Part shown: positions 33,977-46,025 of the stretch, in pieces | Numbering within the stretch: the first letter of the stretch is position 1 | Layout of the letters: each line of letters starts with the position of its first letter | The notes under the pieces: generated by a model | Told to the model about the DNA's origin: nothing | The model's database searches: none | The model's input: the letters and a program-made list of their open reading frames with translations, nothing else | Program-made: the position numbers and the translations under genes | Origin: Branchiostoma floridae | Lineage: Eukaryota; Chordata; Leptocardii; Amphioxiformes; Branchiostomatidae | Direction of reading: 5' to 3' | NCBI RefSeq assembly: GCF_000003815.2 | Contig: NC_049983.1 | Coordinates: 6,505,016-6,569,015, forward strand | DNA length: 64,000 bases

Positions 33977-36900
33977 ATGGAGGCCGGATTGTTACGGTGG
34001 CTGGTACTAGCGGGCGTTGTAGCCGTTGTCATCGGGGACAAGCTCATCGAGGACCCGGTAGACGAGGTAGACGGTCCGCTGCCCTTCGTCGGGAACATCC
34101 CCGGAGAGGAAGAACTGGGGAAGCTGAAGCTAGAGGAGTTACCGACGGAGTTTAGCATGTACGATTTGAACAAGGATAACGTCATAACGGTGGACGAGTT
34201 GGCTAAAGTGACGGGGACGAAAGAAGAGGACGCCATGCACCCATTTGAAACCGCCGATGTAAACGGTAAGTACAAGTTCATGTTATTGTTGATTAGCTTC
34301 TGATAGACGTTAACATTGTCTTTTAGGAGTGTTAGGAGTTCAAGTTTGTTGTGTCTCTTCTTATAAGATAGACGCATTCTTAGAAATTCCGAGTAGTTAT
34401 GACCGCTACGTTTACTTACTTTTTTTTTTGCTGACGCTTAAAGTTGAATTTTCTTTGCCCTGTCTAAAAGTTGTGTTTGCAAGTTTACTTACTGTCAACG
34501 CCAACTTCGTCGCCAAGTCTGCCTTTTTTCAAGCTCGCCTTCTTTTTTAAACAATTAACCAGTGTTTAAGAGAGGAAGAATTTGGGCTAGGATTATCCTT
34601 AATAGCATGATAGCAAGTATATGTTTTCGTTCAATTCTGTTCACACGAATACCAAAGTGCGGTGTAGCCAAACATTTACGGATTTGTCTGACATAAAACA
34701 TACAATTGGCCGCATACCGAGGCGATTGGGGGTGTTTAGGGGTGTTTAGAATTAGAGAGAGTCAAGAGCGGCAATTTAAAAACTCGCGAAGCAGAGAAAA
34801 TCAAATCACAGCGTTAGGCCACAGCAAGTAAATTTTGTGGATGACATCTTCTTCAGATTGCAAAAATAGTGCGATAGGGTGAAGCAATACAAGTTGGGTA
34901 CAGAAAACATTTTCAAAATAGACACCATAAACGTTGAAACAAAAAGCAAAGGGTCAAAATATGGTAGCACAGCCAACAAGACATCCATGCCTCTATTCAA
35001 GACGTGCACTGGTGTAGTAAAAGTGACACTAGTATGGTAGACTGGTAACACTAGCAAAGTTACTTAGTAACTACATTCATGGCTTCCATATGTATATTAG
35101 TGACACTTTTACAACTATCCAACTTGTTTCACTTCTACAACTACAGTCATGGCTACTTCGCAAGTGTCACTTTTACAAATACAATCATTAGGCTACAACA
35201 CAACATATTTGCTGATTTTGTTCATTTTTCGTCATGTTGACCATATCCATAGAAGAAAAATTTCGTTTTATTTTTCTGAAATCAGCCAAAAAGTAAGGAG
35301 CGCGTGGATATTATCCATAACATTTACTTGCTGTGGCCTAATGTTGACCATCTCCAAAGAAGAACAAAATTCCTTTTTTTTTTTGGTCTGAATTCCGGCA
35401 AAAATTCATGAGCGCGCGGATGTCATCCACAGAATTAACTTGCTATGGCCTTACATGATAAAACAGACTTGACTGAGACCACCGTCTGTGTGATTTGTGT
35501 GTCTTGGAAACTAGAACTGTGTTCCGGAGTTGGCGGGTAAGTACAGCTGTCGGTCCGACACTGTTTCCTGCCCGAGATTCTCGGCACGGCTGCAAATTAG
35601 ACCGACTTTCCACCGCTGGGGCCCGGGGACTATTATTTTCCCTGCCAAGTTGAAGTTTACCAAATACCGTGAAAGGGGACATTTTTGCGTGGAGTTTATA
35701 ATTTCGCGGTAGGATTACTAGGAAGAAAATGGAGTTTTGGCGGTGTTGAAACAAAGAAATTTTCGCGGTCCGTTTTTTAAGTTCGAATTCATGATAAACA
35801 GGTCAACGCAACAACCACGAACATAAAAGCAAGGCAAACATTTTCGCTTTTACGGTATTACTTGTAGGATGGGAACTGATAGGCAAGCGGGATTAAAGTA
35901 TTTTCAACAGGACGCATTTTTGGTCAGACCTATAGGTCAGACCAGAGCGACTGAAATTTTAGTAAATCTCCTAGATAGTGGGAGGAGAGTTTTGCTAATG
36001 TTATGATGTGTGTGTTTTGATAACGGACAAATATTTAGAACGTTGAATGTTTTGAAAGGAGTAGTCTTCGTCTGCACCCAAAGCATGGGCTATCGGTGGA
36101 TTATATTCTTTCATACGTTTTATACGTACGAAATATTTTTTTAACGTTTTGTTTGCATAATTCGTGTCACAAAATTCCTTCAAACACCAAAAAACAGGTA
36201 TACGAAAATAACTGAGAATGTGTTCTATTTAATATTTAGGATAGAAGACTTTATGGGATTCGAGATAGGTAGAATAGATGTGTTGGAAGGAAATTAGACC
36301 AATTGTCACTGAGTAAAGGAAAGAAATTTACTAGACCTCTCCCTCCCTACACTTATCGTCTGAATATGACGTCACCTAACCAAAATAGGAGTAGTAAGAA
36401 TACGCCTTTTGTATCGCCTGCCTAGACACAAGTCTCCTCGACCCTTGTCTGTTTGAAAGTTTGCCAAACAACAAGTCTGGAAATCCTGTCACTTGTATCC
36501 ATCCGCCCACTTTGTCTGTACAAAGATTAAACGCTTACCTCGGAGTTACTGAATTTCTCAAAACTTACATTGTACGGGATTTAGCTTGGAGGCAAACATG
36601 GTATCAAGTTTTGCTGACTGAGGTCTAATTTGTGGCTGGTCTGAAATTGTTACGTTCCATATGTTGGCTCGGTTTTGTCGGGTAAACCTGGCTGTGTTGT
36701 TCAAGGTCAAACAAAATGGACAAAGGTCACGAATAGGAATGAAAGACACGAAGACAACCTCGGGTTTGTTCTGCAGTGCGTTACATACTATGCACGCACT
36801 GAAATTGTTTGATATCTTAATCATTTTTATAGTCTTGTCTCTCTCTTTTTTATTTTCTAGTTGCCATCCTAACCTCTCTTTCTCTCTCAAACGTTCATTC

Positions 36901-37909
36901 CCTCCCTTTCTCCCTCGCTCTCTTGCTCCCTCTCTCTTTCTCCTTCTTTCTCTCAAGTTATCTCTCTCTCCCTCATCTTTCTCTCTCTCCTTCGCTCTCT
37001 CTCCGAGCCCATCTCTTTCTCCTATCCCCTCTGGGCTCTTTCTCTCTCCCTCTCTCCCTCTTTCTCTCTAGCTCTCTCTCGCTCATTCACTCACTCACTC
37101 ACTCTCTTCCTCAAGTTATTTCTCCTTGCTTTGGCTGATAGAATTTCTGGTTTTCCATTTGTCGTGAGCTAGACGATACCACAGGGAACATTTCACAAGG
37201 TGTTAATGCATGGGAAATAACATACTAGTTTCAAGCGCCAATGTCTCCTAACCTCATTACACGAGGTTTTCCCTTACTAGTTGTCCACTATGGACTAAAT
37301 ACCGGTAATAGTCAGACCACTTAGGGAGGGAGTGCATGTGTAATACTTTGTCCGGGGATACCCGAGATAGGCCTAAACGGGAAGTTTGTTTTCAGTAGCC
37401 GGCGAGGGTTGCTCCCCGTGACTGGGTGAGTGTGTGGGAATGTAGAGGTGGCGTGTGTCTAGCGCTGTGTTGCACGACGCTGTGTCAGTGGAGAAGAGAA
37501 ACGTGCCTGTTCCAGGCGACAGGGATTCACTCACATGCGACTGACGAGAAAACCAAGAACTTCTGTGTAAGGCCCCTTTTCTAGCCTCTACCAGGCTCCG
37601 CGGATCGGTGATCTTATTGTAGAAATTGGACAAATAGAGTTTTAAGGTACGATATGGGGAGTTAGCTAGCCAGAAGAGTACGTTTCCTCCGTCAACGAGG
37701 AAACGTAGAGCCTGGTAGAGGCTACCCCTTTTCTACTAGACGGAGATCGCGCTGCGCTCTCACTGCGACCTAAAACAGATGTGTGTAACCTTCTATTTCA
37801 TACTGGGTATATAATACAAAGTTTGACTGGATAAAGAAACAGACAAAGAGTAAAAAAGATTCGTTTTTTCTACACAATTCGTTTAGCGATCTGTCAACTT
37901 TCAAGTCGC

Positions 37910-37941
<32 letters not shown>

Positions 37942-40900
37942 CGGCGAAAGCGCCGTCCTAGTTGATAGGGGGTATAACTTCGAGGGTTCGCCTTTTTTCC
38001 AAGGACCCAAGCTGTTAATGCTTTCCTAACTGCTTGTACTTGTAGTCTAAACAGGATTATAAATGAGCACGTTATCTTGAACCGTTAACTTTAGAATGAT
38101 AACAAGTATAATACAGCTAATGCAACACAGGAAAACAAGATAACCCGTAGCCTTAAACGACCCCATGTATAGATTCAATAAAAGTCCAGGGTCAAAATAC
38201 TTAAATACATTCAATGCAAAAATAGACAAGAAACCGATGACATGGAAAATGATCACCTCTATCAATACCAAATGTACATATAGTGTAATCTCCAAGCAGA
38301 TGTAGAGAGGTAAAAAAATACGATAGGATAAGCAGCATTCTACAACATAAATGTCCTTTTTCCTATATTGATTTTCAATTTACGGCATGTATTTGACCAA
38401 TGAGCTTTTAAATAAAAGCTCCTTGATTTGACAGTGGAACTTCCAATTGCTTCGGGAACAGAGAGCTTGGAAAACTTTACGATTTCTCCTCTCTACATCT
38501 GCTTGGAGATGACACATAATGTACAGTCCCTTGAAAATGGACGGCTTTCTGTCTCTACACACTGTAGTAATGTTTGTTGTCTGTTGAACACTCCACTATT
38601 CATTGTGTGTATATAGAATTGGACTATAGAATTTGCTGCGAGTACAACTTCCCTCCCATTCTACACATTCGTTGAGATGATACATAACGTACCGTCCCTT
38701 TAAAAGGGAAATATTCCTGTCTTAGCACACTATAGTAACGTCTGTTGTCTGTTGAACACCCCTGTATTCATTCAGCATGTACATACGACACTTGAACTAT
38801 AGTGTTTGATGTGGATACAACTTCCCTCCCATTCTACATCTGCTTGGAGATTATACATAACGTACAGTCCCTTTAAACGTGAAGGATTCCTGTCTTCACA
38901 CACTGTAGTAATGTTTGTTGTCTGTTGAACACTCTTCCATTCATGCAACATGTACATACGACACCAAGTCTAATATTTGCTGTGAACACAACCCCCCTTT
39001 TCCACACACACATAGTCAATCTTTGTGTCACGGTCAAGACGACGACTAGGAATGCCGCTAATCTATGTTGCCTTGCATGCTCGAGGGGACTTCAATATAT
39101 CTACTGAGATTAGGAAATAGTTGCTAGCCAACGATAGTCGGACGCAACACAGCAGTTCACAGTGTTGATAACGTCTCCTTCCCACTAGACGGCAATCCAT
39201 GAGCGACCATACAATGACCAAAATCGGATTTTGAAAAAAAAATCGCTCTTCTAGCTATGAAAGTCGTTGAGCAATCTGTCAAATATTTGGTCGCACCTAT
39301 GCATTACGAATACTACGTTTGAGCTGCGCAACAGTGTATGTGCGATTTTGTGTATGGCCAAAACTATCAGGTGTCCTGGGCATATGCCTGCGTAGCTAAA
39401 CTTATACAAAACGATTGGGATGCGTATGAGGTGCGTATCGTACGTACGGCTTCGTATGAAAAATGTCAATACGGTGCTCATATGGACTTGAAAATATACT
39501 AATATGCACGTTTGAACCCAAACAAATGGGTTGTATATTACTCTCGTGATGTCCGTCGTTGTCAAAGAGAGTTTGATCACAAATTGTCAGAGTTGTCAGA
39601 AATTCGCAAATGCCACAAGTTTTATGGAATTGTATACCACTGGCCTTTTCTGAAACACCAGGGAGAATACGAAACATGTGCCTTTGCTGTTGCCTTTCAA
39701 TGTTTCATTGGAATGCAACGCCGGAGGGAATACTATTAGAAACTTTAACAGTTGCTTTCTTCATTTCCAAATTGTCAGAGTACGTTGTCAGGAATTTGCC
39801 AGAAGCTAAACAATTTTGTGGAAACGTTTATTGGCCATTTTGTGACTCTATGGAGAATACTGTAATAATTTTGCTACCCTATGTGCCCTTTGCTTTCCTT
39901 GACTACAATGGAATGTACTGCTGAGGGAATACTGTAAGAAACGTGAACAATTGCTTCATTTCCAAACTGTCACAGTTGTCAGGAATTTGCCACAGGCTAA
40001 ATAATTTTGTGTAAATGTATACGTTTTTGTAACGCTTGGGAGATACTCGACTACAATGGAATGTAATGCTGAGGGGATACTGCAAGAAACTTGGACAGTT
40101 GCTTCATTTCTAACTTGTCAGAGTTGTCAGAAATGCGCCACAGGACTTGAAATAATTAGGAATTGTATACCCCCTTTTTTGAAACGCCAAGGAGAATACC
40201 CGGTACTCAAATAAACTAATAATACTTTTGCTACCCACTAAATACCCGTGTACATTGGAATGCAACGCTAGAGGAAAAACTGCCTCGTATACCAAGCCAA
40301 GGAGACTGACAAACTGCATATGTTGTTTGAATCTATCTTTAGCTGGTCTGTAAGCTTTCCGGTCTTGGTCTCTCGATAAGACCCTGTAGTGTACTTCAGA
40401 GCTCTTACAAGGAATGTGTTAGTGCTTCAGCTAATGTTCGTAGGGCAGTTTTGTTTTCACTAGTCTTACCACTTCAAATGGGAAAACTAAACGCAAGTCA
40501 CTGAAGCAAGTAAGATGTTCATCTCCTAATGTGGCGATGTTTGTGGTAGCGCTCACAAGCTTAACTCCTTCTTAATGTTTGGGTCACAAACTGGCTAACT
40601 GGCCTCCCGGGGTGAGAATTGTGACCATAGCTTTCTTGTTACCTCAAAGAAAAATGGAGGTATTGTTTTTGGTGTGTCTGCATATTTGTGATTCTAGATA
40701 TTTTTGGGTCAGCATAACTTAAACACCTCTGGATGGATTATAATGATATTTGGTATGTGAATATAGGGGTTTGGTTAAAGAATTCCAAGGTCAATTCTGC
40801 GCCGTATGTCACCTTGGCACTGCAGTAGAACTTCCAATTTTTGTTTCTGATGTCCTGGGCATGCTGTGGATTTTTTTGTGTATGGTAGATAGATTTTGAT

Positions 40901-43900
40901 GTAAGGAAGAATTCATGTTCGTTAGGGCCCCCTAGTAGCTTGTTCATGGTGTTCTCAACCTGGATATGATCTATCTGGGGCAAATGCCTTTTAAAGTCGG
41001 AGTTAGTCGTGCGTCTTGGCATGGTAGGAGCTTCATACGTAGGACACAGTTTGTCTTTAATACAGTATCATACTTTCCGTTCCCGCAAGCAGGCCAACCG
41101 GATCCCAAGCATTATCCATAGCTCTCAGCCAAGAGTGATCTATCTAGGGCAATCCAGGAGTAAATCGTGCGCCTTGGCATGATAGGAACTTCATACGTAG
41201 GACACCGGTTGTCTTTAATATCATACTTTCCGTTCCCACAAGCAGGCCAACCCGGCCCAAAGCATTATCCATAGCTCTCAGCCTAGAGTGATCTATCTAG
41301 GGCAAGTGCATTTTAAAGTCGGAGTACATCGTGCGCCTTGGCATGGTAAGATCTTCGTAAGTAGGATATTGCTTTGGCATGGTAGGAACTCCATATGTAG
41401 GACACTGCTTGATCCTTGGTTCCGTGAACTATCAGTGATATTTCTCGACCGTGTGATGTGTTCTAGCTGTCGGCTTCTTCACCATCGATCAGGGGATGTT
41501 TGGCAGGGCGATGTTTACCGTGCGGTCACCGCGAGGTCATTGACCCCTTCCTTAGCGAACCACACTGACCAATATTAACCCATAAACTAAGTCAATGATA
41601 ACTTCAATGCTTGAAGGTCAGCTTAAATTTGTAAGCTAAAGGGACCACAGCAAGAAACATTTCCGACTGTTTTTGCCGTTTTTATCGGCCTTTCTATTTT
41701 GTTCCGTTTTCTTTTTGTCTCGCTGTTTCATTATTCTTTCAATGTATATCTACGTGTTTTGATATATGCAATGCTCAATTATCGCAAATATCAAAACATC
41801 ACTACAGCGTTAAATGTCCTCACCGAGGAAGATAAGAATTCTAAGTTCTAGGGTTGGGTAGAATTTCAAATTTTGATAGCAAAGCACCTTGCCTTCAGGG
41901 CCGTGGGTAGACCTACATTAGTGTCTTCTGACACAGCGATCAAAATGGCTTGGAGTTTCAAGACAACGGTGCAAAATAGAAATAAAAATGATAAAAACGC
42001 ATTAAACGTCATAAAAACAGTCAGGGCCTAATCCCTGCTTAATTGTAGAGTAATAAAATTTCCCTTTTTGTCACATTCATCGTAAGTTGTAGATTGATTT
42101 TCATTCCCCTGGAATTTTCACTTTACAGTACGCTGTGACGGAACCAACATCCGACAAGGAGTCTTTCACGTAACAACACAGCTGAATTTTGCAGAATTCA
42201 TTGTTCGATTTCCTGAAAAAGTCTACAGTTTGTAATAGTATGCAGATCGCACGACGTATGTGACCTGTACATGTGACCATCATTTCCACGGGATGCGCTC
42301 GTCAAATGCCGTAAATGATAAACTGTTGCCACTCGTTTCTTTGCCTTGTCAGTTTGTCGTCAATGTCACCTTGGCACTTTTCACCCCATTGAAAGAATGC
42401 GAAGTCGTTTCTCAAGAAAACCATTTGTGGGTCAAGCAGGGGCTCCATTAAGGTTGACTGGATGGTAGAATTATGCAATTTTGCCTTGGACGTTGTGTGC
42501 ACCTTTGTTTTTGGAATGACAGACCACCCAGTTAGGACACGCAGTTTTCCTGTCACAGTACGTTTGGCAGAGGTTTTTCGTGTTTACAGTCAACTAGTGA
42601 TGATAAAAGGTTTCACTGTCATGGGACATACATGTACAATTAGTTGATATGACTGGAAACTTAGACATATGTGTTCTTTAGGCCATGTTGATGCGATTAT
42701 ATGGATTACGTTCCCTGGGAACCCCAAAACTGACGAGAGCGTGCGATTAAAACAAAAATCAAGGTTGCCTTCGTTACGAAACCTAACTGAGCAGGACGGT
42801 TGAACAAATGCACACTCGGAGTATGGTGTACCGAAAAATAGATTCTTTGACTTTTTTGTTCTTTCACATCTTCTTCTTTGACTTTGGTATTCTACGACTG
42901 TTTTCCTATTTTTTTTTGGGGGGGGGGGGGGGGCAATTTAAGGCATCGGGCAGCTGCTTTGTACGATTTACAGTGAGGTTGAAAACGTTTTTGGGAAATG
43001 ACCGAAAATTGATGCGCGCGTGGATGTTATCCGTATAATCGAATCATTATGGCCTAATGTTTTCCTAAGTATATAGGGAGAAGAGGTTTCAGACGCTTCT
43101 GTAGCGGATTTACTGTTAACTGTTGAGTATCTTAGCCTAGCTCGGAATCAATATTGACAGTCTGTTGCACACAAATACACACACACACACACAACAATGT
43201 TTCTCTGTACTGCAGCAGACTACTGCCTTTTTATTTTACTTCAAGGGATCAGAATGTAATTATCGTACTGTGTGTGGTCATTAGAACTCAATCACTGCTT
43301 AGTTACGTTATAAGGTTACCTAATCACTTAGTCTAGTCCATAGGCTGCGTCATCAGTTGTTAAAGTATCATTCTGTTATGGTAGTTACAACAATTAGGTA
43401 CAAGCTATTACCATAATTACAGATCGCATCTACAACTTTGGCAAATTAAGTTTGTTTATCTCTGCTTTCCCCAGGGGGTATTGCGTTACACTTCCAACAA
43501 ACTATTGATTAGTAGTAAATTTGTTGAAGGTTTGTTTTTCGGAAAACTATTTCCTCAAAGACACAACATCGTTATTTGCGCCTAGGGGCCAGTCAATGTC
43601 AGAAAATGTGACGAGACAACGATAGACCGAGACAGAAACATCGTTTTAAAGGGTGTGTATGGAGAGAACAACATAAAAACATTGTTTTAAAGGGTGCGTA
43701 TGTGGGCAAGGAGGTTAGATAAGATTACAACTACAAGCCCTTTTGCTGTGCCCTTGGGAAAGGTACTTCGTATACCTTTTTCCTCACTGCGACGCAGGTT
43801 ATGAGTTCCTCAGATAGCGTGTTAAGTGGAGGTCCCGTGTTTGAGGAGGGCCACACCTCAAGCAGTGACGAGTGAAGCACGGTATAAAAAGCCCACAATA

Positions 43901-44297
43901 CCTACCGAAACGAAAAGGGAGTCCTTCCATGGCAGTTTGAGTGGACCAAACCTTACAGTCCGGACAGACTTACGCAGATTGTACCTATACTGTACAGGGT
44001 TGGTGTGTTACATCTAAAGTAAACTTTAGCATTTTACAGGCTATGTGAAACAAACACCAATACATACGCATATTTTGATATTGTTAAGAAATCTTTTTCA
44101 TATCTTGTGTTTCTCCAGGTGACCTGAAACTGACGGAAAAGGAGTTTGACGACGCTCCGTGGATTTTCCAGCTTCCCCCGTCTGCCGACCCCTTCATGGA
44201 ACCAAACGACGACGGCATTTGGGAATTCCGCTCCAAACTGCAGCTGGCGGCGGGAAAGGGCATCAAAGAGCAAGAAACAATGGAGAAAAAAGTCTGA
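33977..44297 (+). CDS. Secreted small EF-hand protein, two exons
   Basis: Exons 33977-34265 and 44119-44297 join in phase 1 across a 9.85-kb intron to give 155 residues. The ATG has a good context (GAGCCATGG). Residues 1-20 are a signal peptide (MEAGLLRWLVLAGVVAVVIG), so the protein is probably secreted or lumenal. A canonical EF-hand loop, DLNKDNVITVDE, lies at about 57-68 (Asp1, Asn3, Asp5, Glu12). The splice falls inside a second loop, TADVNGDLKLTE, where position 1 is Thr and not Asp, so calcium affinity may be low. A third, more doubtful loop is EPNDDGIWEFRS. There is no C-terminal HDEL-type retention signal (ends MEKKV), which argues against reticulocalbin/calumenin, and it is much shorter. 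I do not recognise the family. Confidence 0.8.
34814..35453. mobile_element. Family B relative with a tandemly duplicated right end
   Basis: TTAGGCCACAGCAAGTAAAT at the left faces TTAACTTGCTATGGCCTTA at 35433-35453. A second right end, ATTTACTTGCTGTGGCCTAA, lies at about 35322-35345, so about 110 bp of the terminus is duplicated. In EF-hand gene intron 1. Confidence 0.65.
35830..36830. other. Intron sequence, nothing recognised
   Basis: Within the EF-hand gene intron. Only short open frames and no clear repeats; GGTCAGACCTATAGGTCAGACC near 35922 is a small direct repeat. Confidence 0.4.
36838..37135. repeat. Long CT-rich polypyrimidine tract
   Basis: About 300 bp of CTCTCT/CCCTCT with a TCAC block near its end. 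The open frames of Ser/Leu/Pro are artefacts. In EF-hand gene intron 1. Confidence 0.9.
37582..37724. mobile_element. Family D MITE, 143 bp
   Basis: TAGCCTCTACCAGGCTC faces GAGCCTGGTAGAGGCTA, a perfect 17-bp TIR. The interior GGGGAGTTAGCTAGCCAG is shared with 21426-21833. Confidence 0.8.
37909..37942. repeat. GA microsatellite
   Basis: (GA)n with one GC interruption. Confidence 0.9.
38288..38510. mobile_element. Family A variant MITE with perfect TIRs
   Basis: ATCTCCAAGCAGATGTAGAG at 38288 and CTCTACATCTGCTTGGAGAT ending at 38510 are exact complements over at least 20 bp and extend further (GGTAAAAA/TTTCTCC). 223 bp, no coding capacity. Its right end is part of the tandem array that follows. 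Confidence 0.8.
38494..39000. repeat. Tandem array, three units of about 170 bp
   Basis: Units start CTACATCTGCTTGGAGATGA (38494), CTACACATTCGTTGAGATGA (38661) and CTACATCTGCTTGGAGATTA (38833). Each continues ACATAA-GTAC-GTCCCTTT, ACACTGTAGTAATGTTTGTT and GTCTGTTGAACAC. The unit begins with the right terminus of the MITE above. Confidence 0.85.
39295..39495. mobile_element. Family F fragment
   Basis: GTTTGAGCTGCGCAACAGTG, ATATGCCTGCGTA, GCGTATGAGGTGCGTA and GAAAAATGTCAATACGG parallel 28525-28690 in order. Confidence 0.65.
39550..40290. repeat. Diverged tandem array, about four units
   Basis: Units share GTCAGAGTTGTCAGAAAT, CCACAAG-TTTTATGGAATTG, GGAGAATAC and CTACAATGGAATG-A-GC-GAGGGAATACT. 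The GGAATG landmarks lie near 39711, 39910, 40058 and 40257, giving intervals of about 199, 148 and 199 bp. In EF-hand gene intron 1. Confidence 0.75.
40630..40960. repeat. Dispersed repeat, 13.9 kb family
   Basis: GGAGGTATTGTTTTTGGTGT, GGATTATAATGATATTTGGT, CACCTTGGCACTGCAGTAGA and GGTAGATAGATTTTGATGTA match the other copies. Confidence 0.55.
40960..41410. repeat. Tandem array, about 170-bp unit, 2.5 copies
   Basis: The unit includes GTGATCTATCTAGGGCAA, CGTGCGCCTTGGCATG-TAGGA, CTTCATACGTAGGACAC, TTTCCGTTCCC-CAAGCAGG and GCATTATCCATAGCTCTCAG. Confidence 0.85.
41660..42050. mobile_element. Family A relative, degraded
   Basis: TTTTATCGGCCTTTCTATTT at the left and AAAAACGCATTAAACGTCAT then GGGCCTAATCCCTGCTTAAT at the right have the layout of the 60426-60624 copy. 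Ends are eroded. Confidence 0.45.
42679..43056. mobile_element. Family B MITE, 378 bp
   Basis: TTAGGCCATGTTGATGCGAT and GAATCATTATGGCCTAA form the TIR; the subterminal AACCCCAAAACTGACGAGAG matches the 62849 copy. A G16 run lies at 42918-42933. In EF-hand gene intron 1. Confidence 0.75.
43745..43975 (+). mobile_element. SINE-2 copy, head lost
   Basis: GTGCCCTTGGGAAAGGTAC, GAGGTCCCGTGTTTGAGGAG, GAGTCCTTCCATGGCAGTT and TGGACCAAACCTTACAGTCC are the SINE-2 body. It ends about 140 bp before EF-hand exon 2. Confidence 0.65.
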
Positions 44298-45007
44298 CCT
44301 AAAACACCGTCTGAATTTCCCGCGGGATATACGTAGGGGTGAAAATTTTAGGGAGAAAGACTTTTCCGAAAAATGTGGATTTTTCCTAAGCACGCGAAGA
44401 TCACGTGAACAACTGCGACATTCACCTGATCTTTCGGTAAAATACCCGGATGTAAATTCGTAACGTCAACTATCCAGATTTACAAGTCTCTTCCAACTCT
44501 TCTTTCTTCATTTTCAATGACTGGCTCTACCAGATCTCTCAAGTGCTCAAGGACATTACCTAGCGATAAAGCGGATAACTGCACCAAACAGTCTGAATGG
44601 CGTACTCTACTCCAAATGTAAAAGATATTCCAGATAAAAAGGGCCCCAAAAGACCAAAAGATTATATTAGCAATTATATAAACGTTCAGAATTGAGCCGT
44701 TTTTACAAATTGAAATAATTCAGATATCACTCCAAAGTAGTAATTATTTGTCAAGAAACGCACATAGTTCACAATGTGCTAGGTCGTGACATTCAAAGCT
44801 TATGGAGTATAATGTATAATTGATATGTATATGAAAAATCACTTAATGACTTTTATACCACATTACGATATATTTTCACCGCTGTTTGTTAATTTTACAA
44901 ACTTGGTTATGTGTACGTCCACTTGTTATTGATTTGAATTTACTGGTGCGAGGATTCAAGTCACCGATATGTAACGATATATAAGAGAGGAGTTTAGTTT
45001 AGACCTG

Positions 45008-45220
45008 ATGCTACGGTCACATTTCCAAACCGGGGCCCGGCCGGGATATTTGCTGTGTTCAAACGAAAAATTAGAGTCTTTATTATGAAAGGAATATACA
45101 CAAATTATGCTCATAACTAACGCTTTTCACGTTTTGTGTGTTCTGTTGTATTCTATACCATACTTTTCTTTCCCAAAAGCTGCCCGGCCGGGCCCCGGTT
45201 TGGAAATGTGACTGTAGCAT
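45008..45220. mobile_element. Family H MITE, 213 bp
   Basis: ATGCTACGGTCACATTTCCA then AACCGGGGCCCGGCCGGG faces CCCGGCCGGGCCCCGGTTTG then GAAATGTGACTGTAGCAT: about 36-bp TIRs with one mismatch. The middle is AT-rich. Confidence 0.85.
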
Positions 45221-45369
45221 AAACAGACAGTTACTTGCCCTTCGTAAAATGTGTATTGTGAAATACGGTGCTATGTACTAGTACGTAGAAATATGAAAAA
45301 TACTATGTACAGTTATTGTGAAACATTAGTAGTTACTTTGATTATCTTTCCTTTGAATTTCACCGCGGC

Positions 45370-45905
45370 CAGCACTTCCATTGTACCGTCTCCTGGTACC
45401 CCTAATGTTCCCTCGGTCAAGTCCGTAAAGTTGGTGCGGGTACTCACCGCCACCCCGCTGTATGGTGGCGGACAGGGAGTAGCGCCCCTGCCCCTGAGGA
45501 GCTAGACCTCGTGCAGCGGTCTGGAGACGGCCACCTGGAGACGTCCTACAGACGCGTCGCTAGCACTTCCATTGTACTGTCTCATGGTATCCATGGACCC
45601 GAATGTCAGGTCCGTATAGTTAGTACGGGTACTCACCGCCACCCTGCTGTATGGTGACGGACAGGGAGTAGCGCCCCTGCCCCTGAGGAGCTAGACCTCG
45701 TGCAGTGGTCTGGAGACGGCCACCTGGAGACGTCACAGACGCGTCGCTAGCACTTCCATTGTACTGTCTCCTGGTATCCTTGGAACCAAATGTTCGAATT
45801 CTCCCGTGAGGTCCGCATATACTAGTAGTTGGTACGGGTACTCACCGCAATCTACCTATAAGGTGGCGGACAGGGAGTAGCTCCCCTGCCCGTTGAGGAG
45901 CTAGA
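45370..45905. repeat. Three tandem units of about 185 bp containing GTGAGTACC donors on the minus strand
   Basis: Units share GCACTTCCATTGTACTGTCT, CGGGTACTCACCGCCACC, GGCGGACAGGGAGTAGC, CCCCTGCCCCTGAGGAGCTA and GGTCTGGAGACGGCCACCTG. Read on the minus strand, the middle unit is open for about 55 codons (GSKDTRRQYNGSASDASVTS and onward, later TTARGLAPQGQGRYSLSAT) and ends at GGCG-GTGAGTACC. The other units are broken. They could be decayed exons; the family is unknown. Confidence 0.6.
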
Positions 45906-46025
45906 CCGGCACGTGTAGCGGCCCGGAGACGACCGGTACGAATCTCCTCCTTCTCCGAGTTCTGCAACCGGTCTACTGGTGGTTGGGGGTCCGAACGTCT
46001 AGGCTGGGACAAGTAACTGTTCTGT

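Noticed and set aside
36558..37138. Overlapping open frames in the CT tract
   Set aside because: Low-complexity polypyrimidine sequence; no conserved domain.
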